Shown: positions 8,158-17,117 of the stretch, piece after piece
Layout: each line of letters begins with the position of its first letter
Numbering within the stretch: the stretch's first letter is position 1
Origin: CAYPEL01 sp036479985
Lineage (GTDB): Bacteria > Pseudomonadota > Gammaproteobacteria > DSM-19610
DNA: 64,000 bases
Direction of reading: 5' to 3'
NCBI GenBank assembly: GCA_965224815.1
Contig: CBDDAF010000003.1
Location: 2,914,001-2,978,000 of the forward strand
The notes under the pieces: model-generated
What the model was told of the DNA's origin: nothing
Databases searched by the model: none
What the model saw: only the letters and a program-made list of their open reading frames with translations
Translations under genes and position numbers: made by a program

Positions 8158-10119
8158 ATGGAAAAACTCTATCTGGCCATTGTCCTTTCACCCTTAATCG
8201 GCGCTATTCTTGCCGGTTTGTTTGGCAAAGTAATCGGCCGTACTGGCGCACACTGGGTGACTATCCTGGGCGTTGGCATTTCATTTGGGCTGTCCTTACT
8301 GGTATTCAAGGATATTGTGCTCGACGGTTCGCCTTCCTTTAACGGTTCTGTCTACACCTGGATGGTGTCCGACGGTATTCGTTTCGAGATTGGTTTCCTG
8401 GTCGACACGCTGACCACTTTAATGTTGTTAGTGGTGACTTTCGTTTCGCTGATGGTGCATATCTACACCATTGGTTATATGCATGATGATCCGGGTTACC
8501 AACGCTTCTTCAGTTACATCGCGCTGTTTACTTTTGCGATGTTGATGTTAGTCATGTCCAACAATTTCCTGCAGTTATTCTTTGGCTGGGAAGCGGTGGG
8601 GCTGGTGTCGTATTTGCTGATTGGTTTCTGGTATACCCGGCCAACGGCAATCTTCGCTAATATGAAAGCCTTCCTGGTTAACCGGGTTGGTGACTTTGGT
8701 TTTCTGCTCGGCATTGCGGCCATTGTGATGACGTTTAATTCACTGGATTATGCCGAAGTGTTTGCGGCAGCTCCCGGCATGCAGAATGAAACCATGGAGA
8801 TATTTAGCGACAAAGCCTGGTCAGTGTTGACGGTTATCTGCATTTTGCTATTCATCGGTGCCATGGGTAAATCCGCACAGGTGCCTTTGCACGTCTGGTT
8901 ACCGGATTCGATGGAAGGTCCGACGCCGATCTCTGCCTTGATTCACGCTGCTACCATGGTGACGGCGGGTATCTATATGGTTGCACGCATGTCACCGTTG
9001 TTTGAGTTGTCTGAAACCGCGCTGAGTTTTGTGCTGGTGATCGGTGCAATTACAGCGTTGTTTATGGGCTTCCTGGGGCTGGTACAAAACGATATCAAAC
9101 GAGTCATCGCGTATTCTACGTTGTCGCAGTTAGGCTATATGACCGTGGCGCTCGGTGCCTCTGCCTATGCAGCCGGTATTTTCCATCTGATGACGCATGC
9201 GTTTTTCAAAGCACTATTATTCCTGGGTGCCGGTTCGGTCATTATCGCCATGCACCACGAACAGGATATACGCAAAATGGGTGGTTTGCGCAAGTACATG
9301 CCGATCACCTGGATTACTTTTCTGATCGGTTCTCTGGCCTTGATAGGCACACCATTTTTTGCAGGCTTCTTTTCTAAGGATACGATTATAGAAGCGGTGC
9401 ATCACTCACATATTGCAGGTTCTACATTTGCCTACTGGTCTGTATTGATAGGTGTGTTTGTAACTGCACTTTACAGTTTCAGACTGTATTTTCTGGTATT
9501 CCACGGTGAACCGCGTATGGATGCGCATACCCGTGAGCATTTGCATGAATCTCCCTGGGTTGTCACGCTGCCACTTATCTTGCTGGCTATTCCTTCAGTC
9601 ATTGCAGGCTATTTAATCGACCCGGTTGTATTCGGCAATTATTTTGAAGGTGTGATTCATGTCTTGCCGCAGCACGATGTGATCGGTGAGATGGCCGAAC
9701 ATTTCCATGGGCCCTTTAGTTTTGTGTTGCATGCGTTGAGTGGGCCTGCGGTCTATCTTGCTGCTGCCGGTGTGTTTACTGCCTGGTATATCTATATGAA
9801 AAACCCATCGATCGCAGACAATATAGTGAATCGATTCCCGCGTGTTCATAATTTACTTTTAAATAAATACCACGCTGATGACATTAACCAGACCGTATTT
9901 GCCGGAGGTGCGCGTGGTGCTGGTTGGCTATTCTGGAAGTTGGGTGACGTGTTATTAATCGATGGTCTATTAGTGAACGGTAGTGCAAGGGTGGTGGGTT
10001 GGTTCTCTGGTATCGTCCGCAAGATCCAGACTGGCTATATGTATACCTATGCGTTCAGCATGATCATTGGATTGTTACTACTGTTGAGCTGGTTCCTGTG
10101 GCTACGGCATGGCGCATGA
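8158..10119 (+). CDS. nuoL: NADH-quinone oxidoreductase subunit L (antiporter-like)
   Basis: The 653-residue distal antiporter-like subunit is the largest membrane protein of complex I. The antiporter core motifs are visible: FFGWEAVGLVSYLLIGFWY, the discontinuous-helix region AQVPLHVWLPDSMEGPTPIS followed by ALIHAATMVTAGIYM, and LGYMTVALG. The C-terminal part holds the long lateral helix (about residues 500-600) and a final anchoring helix. The ATG follows nuoK by 5 bp. It is full length compared with the usual 610-690 residues. Confidence 0.98.
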   Translation: MEKLYLAIVLSPLIGAILAGLFGKVIGRTGAHWVTILGVGISFGLSLLVFKDIVLDGSPSFNGSVYTWMVSDGIRFEIGFLVDTLTTLMLLVVTFVSLMVHIYTIGYMHDDPGYQRFFSYIALFTFAMLMLVMSNNFLQLFFGWEAVGLVSYLLIGFWYTRPTAIFANMKAFLVNRVGDFGFLLGIAAIVMTFNSLDYAEVFAAAPGMQNETMEIFSDKAWSVLTVICILLFIGAMGKSAQVPLHVWLPDSMEGPTPISALIHAATMVTAGIYMVARMSPLFELSETALSFVLVIGAITALFMGFLGLVQNDIKRVIAYSTLSQLGYMTVALGASAYAAGIFHLMTHAFFKALLFLGAGSVIIAMHHEQDIRKMGGLRKYMPITWITFLIGSLALIGTPFFAGFFSKDTIIEAVHHSHIAGSTFAYWSVLIGVFVTALYSFRLYFLVFHGEPRMDAHTREHLHESPWVVTLPLILLAIPSVIAGYLIDPVVFGNYFEGVIHVLPQHDVIGEMAEHFHGPFSFVLHALSGPAVYLAAAGVFTAWYIYMKNPSIADNIVNRFPRVHNLLLNKYHADDINQTVFAGGARGAGWLFWKLGDVLLIDGLLVNGSARVVGWFSGIVRKIQTGYMYTYAFSMIIGLLLLLSWFLWLRHGA

Positions 10120-10134
10120 TGAAGGGTTTATTTG

Positions 10135-11646
10135 ATGAGTGAGTTTCCAATACTCAGTCTGTTGATCTGGCTGCCAGTTGTTGGTGGCTTGCTGGTACTC
10201 GCGAGTAGTGAGTTTGAATGGAATCCCAGACCGATAGCGCTGGCCATATCCATGGTGACCTTTCTGTTAAGCCTGTTGTTATATACCGGTTTTGACACCA
10301 CTACCGCCGAGATGCAGTTCCAGGAAAAAACTTCCTGGATAGACAGCTTCTCAATATTTTATCATCTGGGTATCGACGGCATTTCCATGCCGCTGATTAT
10401 CCTGACGACCTTTACAACGGTATTAGTCATACTGTCTGGCTGGGAAGTCATCAAGAAGAAACCAGCGCAATACATGGCCTCATTCCTGATTATGGAAGGC
10501 CTCATGGTGGGTGTGTTCTCAGCACTTGATGCGATGTTGTTCTATGTGTTCTGGGAAGCCATGCTGATTCCGATGTTCCTGATTATCGGTGTCTGGGGTG
10601 GGCCACGGCGAGTCTACGCGACCATCAAGTTTTTCCTGTATACCTTCCTGGGTTCGGTGTTCATGCTGGTCGCACTTATTTACATGTACAACAAGTCAGG
10701 CAGCATGGCGATTCTTGATTTCCATATTTTGAAGCTTGGGTTGACTGAACAGATTCTGATCTTTATTGCTTTCCTATTGGCCTTCGCGGTTAAAGTGCCA
10801 ATGTGGCCAGTGCATACCTGGTTACCCGATGCACACGTTGAAGCACCCACCGGTGGTTCAGTTATTCTGGCAGCCATCATGCTGAAAATTGGTGGCTATG
10901 GTTTTCTTCGCTTTAGTTTACCGATCACGCCGGATGCCAGTAATCATCTCGACTGGCTGATTATTTTAATGTCGCTGGTAGCTGTTGTGTACATCGGTTT
11001 TGTCGCGCTGGTGCAAGGCGATATGAAAAAACTCATTGCTTATTCATCGATTGCGCATATGGGTTTTGTCACACTCGGTTTCTTCATCGTTTTCACTCTG
11101 GTAGAAAATAACGGCAGTGTCAGTGGCGCTGCAATGGGAATCGAAGGCGGAATCATGCAGATGGTGTCGCATGGCTTTATCTCCGCTGCCTTATTCCTCT
11201 GCGTCGGCGTGCTTTACGATCGAATGCATAGCCGTGAGATCAGTGATTACGGCGGTGTCGTCAATACCATGCCTGTGTTTGCCAGCTTTATGGTGTTGTT
11301 TGTTATGGCGAACTCGGGGTTACCCGGCACGTCCGGTTTTGTCGGCGAATTTATGGTGATACTGGCGAGCTTCAAGGCTAACTTCTGGTTTGCTTTTCTG
11401 GCGGCCACGACCTTGATATTAGGCGCTGCATACAGTCTGTGGCTGGTCAAGCGTGTGGTGTTCGGTGAAGTGGGTAACGAAGATGTTGCGAACTTACAGG
11501 ATGCCAATGGCCGTGAAATTCTTATTCTGGGCAGTCTCGCAGTGGCGGTATTATTTTTTGGAATCTGGCCCGGCCCGTTGGTGGACGTGATGCACAGCAG
11601 TGTGGACCATCTCGTTCAACACATCACAGTGTCTAAACTACCATGA
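10135..11646 (+). CDS. nuoM: NADH-quinone oxidoreductase subunit M (antiporter-like)
   Basis: The product has about 503 residues and is a proton-translocating antiporter-like subunit between NuoL and NuoN. I place the start at ATG 10135, preceded by a GAAGGG ribosome-binding site, rather than at the in-frame TTG one codon upstream. Conserved stretches include WEAMLIPMFLIIGVWGG, FAVKVPMWPVHTWLPDAHVE, APTGGSVILAAIMLKIGGYG and IAYSSIAHMGFVTLG, with the pumping Glu and Lys residues. The stop overlaps nuoN by 4 bp. Confidence 0.97.
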   Translation: MSEFPILSLLIWLPVVGGLLVLASSEFEWNPRPIALAISMVTFLLSLLLYTGFDTTTAEMQFQEKTSWIDSFSIFYHLGIDGISMPLIILTTFTTVLVILSGWEVIKKKPAQYMASFLIMEGLMVGVFSALDAMLFYVFWEAMLIPMFLIIGVWGGPRRVYATIKFFLYTFLGSVFMLVALIYMYNKSGSMAILDFHILKLGLTEQILIFIAFLLAFAVKVPMWPVHTWLPDAHVEAPTGGSVILAAIMLKIGGYGFLRFSLPITPDASNHLDWLIILMSLVAVVYIGFVALVQGDMKKLIAYSSIAHMGFVTLGFFIVFTLVENNGSVSGAAMGIEGGIMQMVSHGFISAALFLCVGVLYDRMHSREISDYGGVVNTMPVFASFMVLFVMANSGLPGTSGFVGEFMVILASFKANFWFAFLAATTLILGAAYSLWLVKRVVFGEVGNEDVANLQDANGREILILGSLAVAVLFFGIWPGPLVDVMHSSVDHLVQHITVSKLP

Positions 11647-13079
11647 TCATCAAAGCGTCAGAATTTGGCATGATCGCGCCGGAAATATTTGTGCTCAGTA
11701 TGGCGTGCATCATTCTCGTACTGGATCTGTTTTTATCTGATCGTGAACGTTTTATTACCTACTGGTTGACGCAGCTGACACTGGTTTTTGCAGCAGTCAT
11801 TACCCTTAGTATCAGTAATGGACAGACCGAGACGGCATTCTTCGGTACCTTTATCGCAGATCCGATGAGTGTTGTGCTCAAGGTGTTCATCTACATTGTT
11901 ACTGCGATTGCATTTTTATATTCGCGTCATTACCTGGAATTACGTGGCCTGTTCAAAGGCGAATACTACGTGCTCGGGTTGTTCGGCATGCTAGGCATGA
12001 TGATCATGGTCTCGGCGCATAGTCTGCTGACTATTTATCTGGGGCTGGAACTATTATCCCTGTGCTTATACGCCATGGTCGCATTTAATCGCGATACCTA
12101 CGCCTGTTCAGAAGCTGCCATGAAATATTTCGTGCTGGGTGCCCTGGCATCGGGCATGCTGCTCTATGGTATGTCCATGGTATATGGCATCACCGGTTCA
12201 CTGGATATCGCAGAGATCGCTGCGTATACCGCGCAACAAAGTGAGCACTCAATCGGACTGGTATTTGCACTGGTGTTTCTTGTTGTCGGGATTGCCTTCA
12301 AGCTCGGAGCGGTACCGTTTCATATGTGGGTGCCTGATGTTTATCAAGGCGCACCCACTCCGGTGACCTTATATATAGGCAGTGCCCCCAAGATCGCTGC
12401 ATTTGCCATGGTGATGCGTATCCTGGCTGATTCCATGGGGGCTATGGTGGATGACTGGCAGGGCATGTTGGTAATACTCGCCGTATTGTCACTGGCGATC
12501 GGCAATGTGGTTGCCATTGCACAAACTAACCTCAAACGCATGCTGGCTTACTCTACGATTTCTCATGTCGGTTTTATGCTGCTCGGTATTTTGGCAGGGA
12601 CGAGTGAAGGTTACGCAGCCGCCATGTTCTATATCATTACCTATTCACTGATGGCAACGGGCGCCTTTGGCATGATTATCCTGTTAAGCCGGGCAGGCTT
12701 TGAAGCCGATGAAATTGATGACTTCAAAGGCCTCAACCAACGTCACCCCTGGTACGCCTTTATCATGTTGATACTGATGTTCTCCATGGCAGGCGTTCCG
12801 CCCACGGTTGGTTTCTTTGCCAAGCTGAGCGTGTTACAGGCTATTGTGCACATCGACATGGTCTGGCTGGCAGGCATTGCTGTTTTCTTCTCGGTGATTG
12901 GTGCTTTCTACTACATTCGTCTTATCAAGGTCATGTACTTTGATGATGCAGAAGACAATCAACCGCTGACTTCACAATTTGACCTGCGCTTTGGGTTGAC
13001 GCTAAACGGTCTCGCAGTGCTGCTACTGGGCTTCTTCCCGGGTAGTTTGATGGCATTGTGTGCTTCTGTGCTTTCCTGA
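11643..13079 (+). CDS. nuoN: NADH-quinone oxidoreductase subunit N (antiporter-like)
   Basis: This 478-residue third antiporter-like subunit is the last gene of the operon. It shows LGLELLSLCLYAMVAFNRD, KLGAVPFHMWVPDVYQGAPT, PVTLYIGSAPKIAAFAM and MLAYSTISHVGFMLLGIL, all typical of NuoN. The ATG overlaps the nuoM stop. No strong terminator is visible after it: the next 170 bp hold an imperfect hairpin near 13112-13132 without a T-run, then the promoter of the tRNA gene. Confidence 0.98.
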   Translation: MIIKASEFGMIAPEIFVLSMACIILVLDLFLSDRERFITYWLTQLTLVFAAVITLSISNGQTETAFFGTFIADPMSVVLKVFIYIVTAIAFLYSRHYLELRGLFKGEYYVLGLFGMLGMMIMVSAHSLLTIYLGLELLSLCLYAMVAFNRDTYACSEAAMKYFVLGALASGMLLYGMSMVYGITGSLDIAEIAAYTAQQSEHSIGLVFALVFLVVGIAFKLGAVPFHMWVPDVYQGAPTPVTLYIGSAPKIAAFAMVMRILADSMGAMVDDWQGMLVILAVLSLAIGNVVAIAQTNLKRMLAYSTISHVGFMLLGILAGTSEGYAAAMFYIITYSLMATGAFGMIILLSRAGFEADEIDDFKGLNQRHPWYAFIMLILMFSMAGVPPTVGFFAKLSVLQAIVHIDMVWLAGIAVFFSVIGAFYYIRLIKVMYFDDAEDNQPLTSQFDLRFGLTLNGLAVLLLGFFPGSLMALCASVLS

Positions 13080-13210
13080 AACGTTTCCGTTTAAGGTTTT
13101 TTTAACAGCGCTTGCTACCTCAAAGGCAGCAATAAAATAGGGTAAATCGCTGCTCACACCAATATTTCGAAAAGATACTGCATTTTGATGCTTAATTCCG
13201 TGTATTGGCC

Positions 13211-13239
13211 TTGCGGAAAGACAAGTCAGCCATTAGAAT
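13211..13239 (+). promoter_or_regulatory. Probable sigma-70 promoter of the initiator tRNA
   Basis: A -35-like TTGCGG (13211-13216) is separated by 17 bp from a -10-like TAGAAT (13234-13239), followed by a GC-containing discriminator and the tRNA start 11 bp later. Spacing and position fit a stable-RNA promoter. This is by inspection only. Confidence 0.5.
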
Positions 13240-13250
13240 CACGCCTCCGG

Positions 13251-13327
<77 letters not shown>

Positions 13328-13346
13328 ATTAAATTTATACAAATTG

Positions 13347-13381
13347 AATGGGTTAGTGTTGTCGACACTAACCCATTTTTA
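13347..13381 (+). terminator. Rho-independent terminator after tRNA-fMet
   Basis: A perfect 13-bp inverted repeat (AATGGGTTAGTGT at 13347-13359 and its complement at 13365-13377) has a 5-nt loop and is followed by a T-rich tract. A close relative recurs at 51029-51060 after the tRNA remnant. Confidence 0.9.
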
Positions 13382-13571
13382 TTTTCAGGATTGTGAGTAC
13401 CGGAGATTTTCCGGATTCACTTTCGCATATACGATTCCGCTTACTAAGCAATACTTTCACCAATACATTGGGCTACATTGTTTGTAATCTTGAATTTGAT
13501 GGATGTATGACTCTACATCATCTTTATGTAGATAACATTTCGATGGCTCGAATTATTTCGAACTGCTTTTA

Positions 13572-14285
13572 CTAGCTACAAATACTTTCACAAGGAATTC
13601 CATCGTGATCCCCATCTAGACGTGATAATCCACATTGACTGAAATGAAATTTTGCTTCAGCACATGACTTCATCTGTTTACAGGAACTCTTTGAGCCACA
13701 GCTAAAGTCACTTTCTGCAGTTAGCTGGCTGTGTTTTTTATTGTGACGCTATTCCCAGGGTGGAATAGGGCTTCGCTCTTGCCAGAGTCCAATGACATTA
13801 GATTTTGCATTTATTTCTGCTTTGCTGAATGTTGTTCTTTCTTCTTCGGTTTGTTCATGTTGATATTTTTTGTAATGCCAGGCATAGCCAGTCTTGACCA
13901 TTATTAAATTGGTATTATTCTGTTTTAACAGAACAGTACCGATTTTGCGGCGGTACTTGCCTATTTTATGCCAGTTTATGCAAACCTGTTTATTATAGAT
14001 CAACCTGGATAGTTCCTTTTTGGCCGCTTTTCCGTAAGGTTGCCTTTTTTCTGGGGCATCAATGCCAGCAAGCCTGATTTTGTGCTGTTGTTTGCTACTG
14101 TCTAAAATTGTAATGGTGTCACCGTCGATGACTTTGATAACTGTTCCAGTTAGTGTGTAGGTTTTTATAATCCTGTCACTGTCCAGTATCTCTATTGAGC
14201 AGCATTTCAAGTATCTATGCTGCCCGGTTCTGGCTATCTGATTTCCGGTACACGGCCCTGGAGAAAAAATTGTATCAGCAAACAC
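13572..14285 (-). pseudogene. Thermonuclease (SNase) plus Excalibur domain, split by an amber stop
   Basis: The minus strand encodes a staphylococcal-nuclease-like domain: VIKVIDGDTITILD, then IRLAGIDAPEKRQPYGKAAK with the Arg and Glu typical of the active site, then GYAWHYKKYQHEQ and GLWQERSPIPPWE. TAG at 13749-13751 ends it. The same frame continues without another stop to TAG at 13572-13574. It encodes RHNKKHSQLTAESDF and a Cys-rich Excalibur calcium-binding motif ending in CGLSRLDGDHDGIPCESIC. In relatives PPWE is usually followed by W and R, so TAG probably replaced TGG. The N-terminus also lacks a recognisable signal peptide: residues before about 38 look non-homologous and overlap the divergent lipoprotein gene. 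The nuclease domain alone might still be made. The neighbouring DNA is accessory. Confidence 0.8.
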
Positions 14286-14719
14286 GAATCATCCTCATTG
14301 CGGCGTTCTTAACAGGCTGCGTATCTATTCCGAAAACACCGGGTGAACTTGTTAACAAGACAAAAGTATCAGCGTCATATTGTTATGCTGAAAATACATC
14401 GCTTGTACAGAAGCGTGTGCAGCAATATTTGGCCGGTTGCTACAAAACGGTGGAGACCGATACCATGTATATTACCGAAGACCTTATTATGATTTTGCCC
14501 CTGACTGTGGAATTTGAGGTCATCGAAGAGTCGATACCCGGTGGTAAACGATATTCTGTCGGTAACCGTCATGGTTTTGGTTACAGTGCGGAGGTGGTCA
14601 AAGGTTCGGAAGCGTGTGAGACAACATTAGCGTTGTATGCGGTCACCGGTTTTTGGCGCAAGTCCTTTACTCAAACTGACCTGGCGGCGAAAGGGCTTAA
14701 GGCAGAATGTACGTTGTGA
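14270..14719 (+). CDS. Small predicted lipoprotein of unknown function
   Basis: I place the start at TTG 14270, 8 bp after a GGAG ribosome-binding site, because this yields a clean lipoprotein signal: LYQQTRIILIAAFLTGC, with a lipobox LTGC. A longer frame from 14195 would bury this signal behind 25 residues. The mature part has about 130 residues with four further cysteines (YCYAEN, AGCYKTV, EACETT, AECTL), compatible with two disulfides in the periplasm. No known domain was recognised. It diverges from the thermonuclease gene and their 5' ends overlap, so one of the two starts is shifted or the junction is rearranged. Confidence 0.6.
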   Translation: MYQQTRIILIAAFLTGCVSIPKTPGELVNKTKVSASYCYAENTSLVQKRVQQYLAGCYKTVETDTMYITEDLIMILPLTVEFEVIEESIPGGKRYSVGNRHGFGYSAEVVKGSEACETTLALYAVTGFWRKSFTQTDLAAKGLKAECTL

Positions 14720-14941
14720 CATGATTAGGGATACACCAAAATACCAGGAATGTTGGTTCGTTTATCCTTGTACCCCCTGTACATGGCAACAGGTTTAATA
14801 CCCATCTTTTTCGATTATGTTTTTGGGATTGTGTGAACGATCCCCCCGGTGTGCAGGCAGTCAATGCGACGCTAAGTCCTCTTATTCAGGCAAGCATAGA
14901 AACTATATAATAATACCTAATAATCTCGAATTTAGAGAATT

Positions 14942-14979
14942 TCACGTATAGGTCTATAGCACTATATTAAATTACGTGA
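14942..14979. promoter_or_regulatory. Inverted repeat upstream of abiE, candidate AbiEi operator
   Basis: TCACGTA (14942-14948) and TACGTGA (14973-14979) form an inverted repeat 24 bp apart in an AT-rich stretch about 45-80 bp before the AbiEi start. AbiEi antitoxins are known to repress their own operon by binding inverted repeats. The assignment to this site is inference. The rest of the 14720-15021 gap shows no gene. Confidence 0.4.
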
Positions 14980-15021
14980 TATTCTTATAAAAGAAGAATT
15001 AATTGAGGTTTTATATAGTAA

Positions 15022-15819
15022 ATGACCCGCCAGGTATCAATAAGGCAACAACGTCTGGCCACCTTGATACGTGCCACATCGGGCACGATTCGGATAGACG
15101 ATGCCATGAAGGCGCTTGATCTTGACCGTGGGCACGCGGCCAAGCTGCTGGCAGGATGGCACAAACAAGGTGTTATGAGGCGTATTGCGCGTGGCTTATA
15201 TGTGCCTGTTCTGCCGAGTGCATTAGGTCAAGCGCAGGTGTTGGAAGACCCATGGATTCTCGTCCCGGAGTTATATGAGCCAGGCTATATCGGAGGGTGG
15301 AGCGCGCTTGAATATTGGGAGCTTACCGAGCAGTTGTTTCGATCGATATGCGTCCTCACGAACAAACGGACTTTGTATGGAAAAGCCAAGCATCAAGGGG
15401 TGAATTTCTTTATTAAATATATTCCTGAAAAGTACTTGTTTGGCACAAAAACAATCTGGCGCGATCGCGTTAAGGTTCAAATTTCAGATCCCTATAAAAC
15501 TGTTTTGGATATTATTGATGATCCAACCTTAGGCGCTGGATTGCAGCATATGATGGATTGCTTGTCTGAATTTATAAAAATATATGATAAACAAAGTGAC
15601 TTAGACAAACTTTTAGAATATGCCATTCAAATCAATAAGGGTGCACTGTTTAAAAAACTAGGTTTCTTGGCTGAAAAACTTGAATTAAACACGTCATTCA
15701 TCGACGTTTGCGCTGAGCGTTTAACAACAGGTTACACGTTTCTGGATAAAAGTTCGCAGCACAACAATAAGCTGATCACAAAATGGCGGCTGTGGGTGCC
15801 TAAAGGATACAAACCATGA
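15022..15819 (+). CDS. abiEi: AbiEi-family antitoxin and transcriptional regulator
   Basis: The 265-residue protein has an N-terminal winged-helix-like segment (about residues 1-60: TIRIDDAMKALDLDRGHAAK, then GWHKQGVMRRIARGLYVPV). A larger C-terminal domain contains YIGGWSALEYWELTEQLF, VLTNKRTLYGKAKHQGVNF and the ISDPYKTVLDIIDDPTLGAG motif, all typical of AbiEi antitoxins of type IV toxin-antitoxin/phage-defence systems. The antitoxin neutralises AbiEii and represses the operon. The start is ATG 15022 with a distant GAGG about 12 bp upstream. The stop overlaps the toxin start (ATGA), the standard arrangement. Nearby inverted repeats may be its operator. Confidence 0.88.
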   Translation: MTRQVSIRQQRLATLIRATSGTIRIDDAMKALDLDRGHAAKLLAGWHKQGVMRRIARGLYVPVLPSALGQAQVLEDPWILVPELYEPGYIGGWSALEYWELTEQLFRSICVLTNKRTLYGKAKHQGVNFFIKYIPEKYLFGTKTIWRDRVKVQISDPYKTVLDIIDDPTLGAGLQHMMDCLSEFIKIYDKQSDLDKLLEYAIQINKGALFKKLGFLAEKLELNTSFIDVCAERLTTGYTFLDKSSQHNNKLITKWRLWVPKGYKP

Positions 15820-17012
15820 TTGGCAAGGATGAGATCATTGCGGTAGCAGACGAGACGGGGCTTACTCCCGGTGTGGTGGAGAAGGACTACGTACTGGGGT
15901 GGTTGTTGGCCGCGGTCAATGCAAATACGGTCTTATCAGATGCCTGGGTTTTTAAAGGCGGGACTTGTCTTAAGAAATGTTATTTTGAAACCTACCGTTT
16001 CTCTGAAGATTTGGATTTCACCCTTAAAGATGAAACGCATATTGATGAAGTTTTTCTGAAGGAACAATTTACATTTATTTCAGAATGGCTATATGAAAAA
16101 ACCGGGATAGAGATTCCGCATGATCGGCTGGTTTTTGATATTTACGAAAATCCCAGGGGCCGCAAATCCTGCGAGGGCCGCATTTATTATCAAAGCTATT
16201 TTGCTGGTGGGAAGCACAACATTCCCAAAGTTAAATTTGATTTAACAGCTGATGAAATACTCGTGATGCCGCCCTCTCGGCAAACAGTTTTTCATACCTA
16301 TAGCGATCTCCCTCAAGAGGGCATCTACATCAACTGTTATGCGTATCCCGAAGTGTTTGGTGAAAAGGTCAGAGCGCTGGGTGAGCGTGGTCGGCCAAGA
16401 GATTTATATGATGTTATTAATCTTTTCCGAAATGATCAGTTGCCTGCATCAGCAGTGGTGCAAGCTGTGTTATCACAGAAATGTGCCTATAAAGAGATTA
16501 GCAAACCTGCCTTAGAAGATATGGAAGCCTATGATGACGCTATGCAGAGAAACTGGGAGCCTATGCTTGCGCACCAGCTTCCTTTTCTTCCTGCGCTTGA
16601 GACTTACTGGGATGCGTTACCTGAATTCTTTAACTGGCTCGAAGGTCAAGCCGTGCAAGATACAGCCAGGCTTGGCGCTGTTTCGAGACAAGGGCAGGCC
16701 TATCGGCCTGTTTACGGGCAGCTGGGTCTACGCACATTAAGTGGAAATTCACTGGAAATTATTCGCTTTGCTGCTGGGAACAGATTGAGTGTTGATTTGG
16801 ATTACACCGATAATAGTGGGCGCAGAAGCTCGCGCATTATCGAACCTTACTCATTACGCCAAGCTAAAAATGGTAATGTCCTTCTTTATGCAGTCCGTAC
16901 CGAAGATGGTGAGATTAGAGCCTATAAAATTGACCAGATTAATGATGCTTCTATTACAAACAAGGTTTTTGTTCCCAGGTATCAAGTAGAACTCAATCCG
17001 GGTTTGATTTGA
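15816..17012 (+). CDS. abiEii: AbiEii-family nucleotidyltransferase toxin with C-terminal WYL-like domain
   Basis: The first ~290 residues match AbiEii/AbiGii nucleotidyltransferase toxins: VVEKDYVLGWLLAA, the KGGTCLKK motif (Lys47-Gly-Gly-Thr50) and RFSEDLDFT (Ser63, Asp65, Asp67). PEVFGEKVRALGERGRPRDL follows. In this family the enzyme modifies tRNA 3' ends with nucleotides and arrests growth. The protein continues to 398 residues. From about residue 312 a segment with EIIRFAAGNRLSVDLDYTD, RIIEPYSLR and LLYAVRTEDGEIRAYKIDQI resembles a WYL domain, a ligand or nucleic-acid sensing fold common in defence systems. Canonical AbiEii is shorter, so this is a fused form. It overlaps AbiEi by 4 bp. 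The WYL call is by pattern only. Confidence 0.85.
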   Translation: MIGKDEIIAVADETGLTPGVVEKDYVLGWLLAAVNANTVLSDAWVFKGGTCLKKCYFETYRFSEDLDFTLKDETHIDEVFLKEQFTFISEWLYEKTGIEIPHDRLVFDIYENPRGRKSCEGRIYYQSYFAGGKHNIPKVKFDLTADEILVMPPSRQTVFHTYSDLPQEGIYINCYAYPEVFGEKVRALGERGRPRDLYDVINLFRNDQLPASAVVQAVLSQKCAYKEISKPALEDMEAYDDAMQRNWEPMLAHQLPFLPALETYWDALPEFFNWLEGQAVQDTARLGAVSRQGQAYRPVYGQLGLRTLSGNSLEIIRFAAGNRLSVDLDYTDNSGRRSSRIIEPYSLRQAKNGNVLLYAVRTEDGEIRAYKIDQINDASITNKVFVPRYQVELNPGLI

Positions 17013-17117
17013 GTTTCATGATATGTAGCGCACGGTTTACTGAATCTGCAAGTCGGTGATTTTAGGCAGGCGCCCTGGTGGCCGATAGCACCGTTTTAGA
17101 TCAACGGAAACGCGCCG

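Noticed and set aside
13112..13132. Hairpin after nuoN as the operon terminator
   Set aside because: The stem TTGCT/AGCAA has an internal mismatch and no T-run follows, so support is weak.
13393..13575. 60-codon open frame after the tRNA terminator
   Set aside because: It lies antisense to and just beyond the Excalibur coding end and has no supporting signals.
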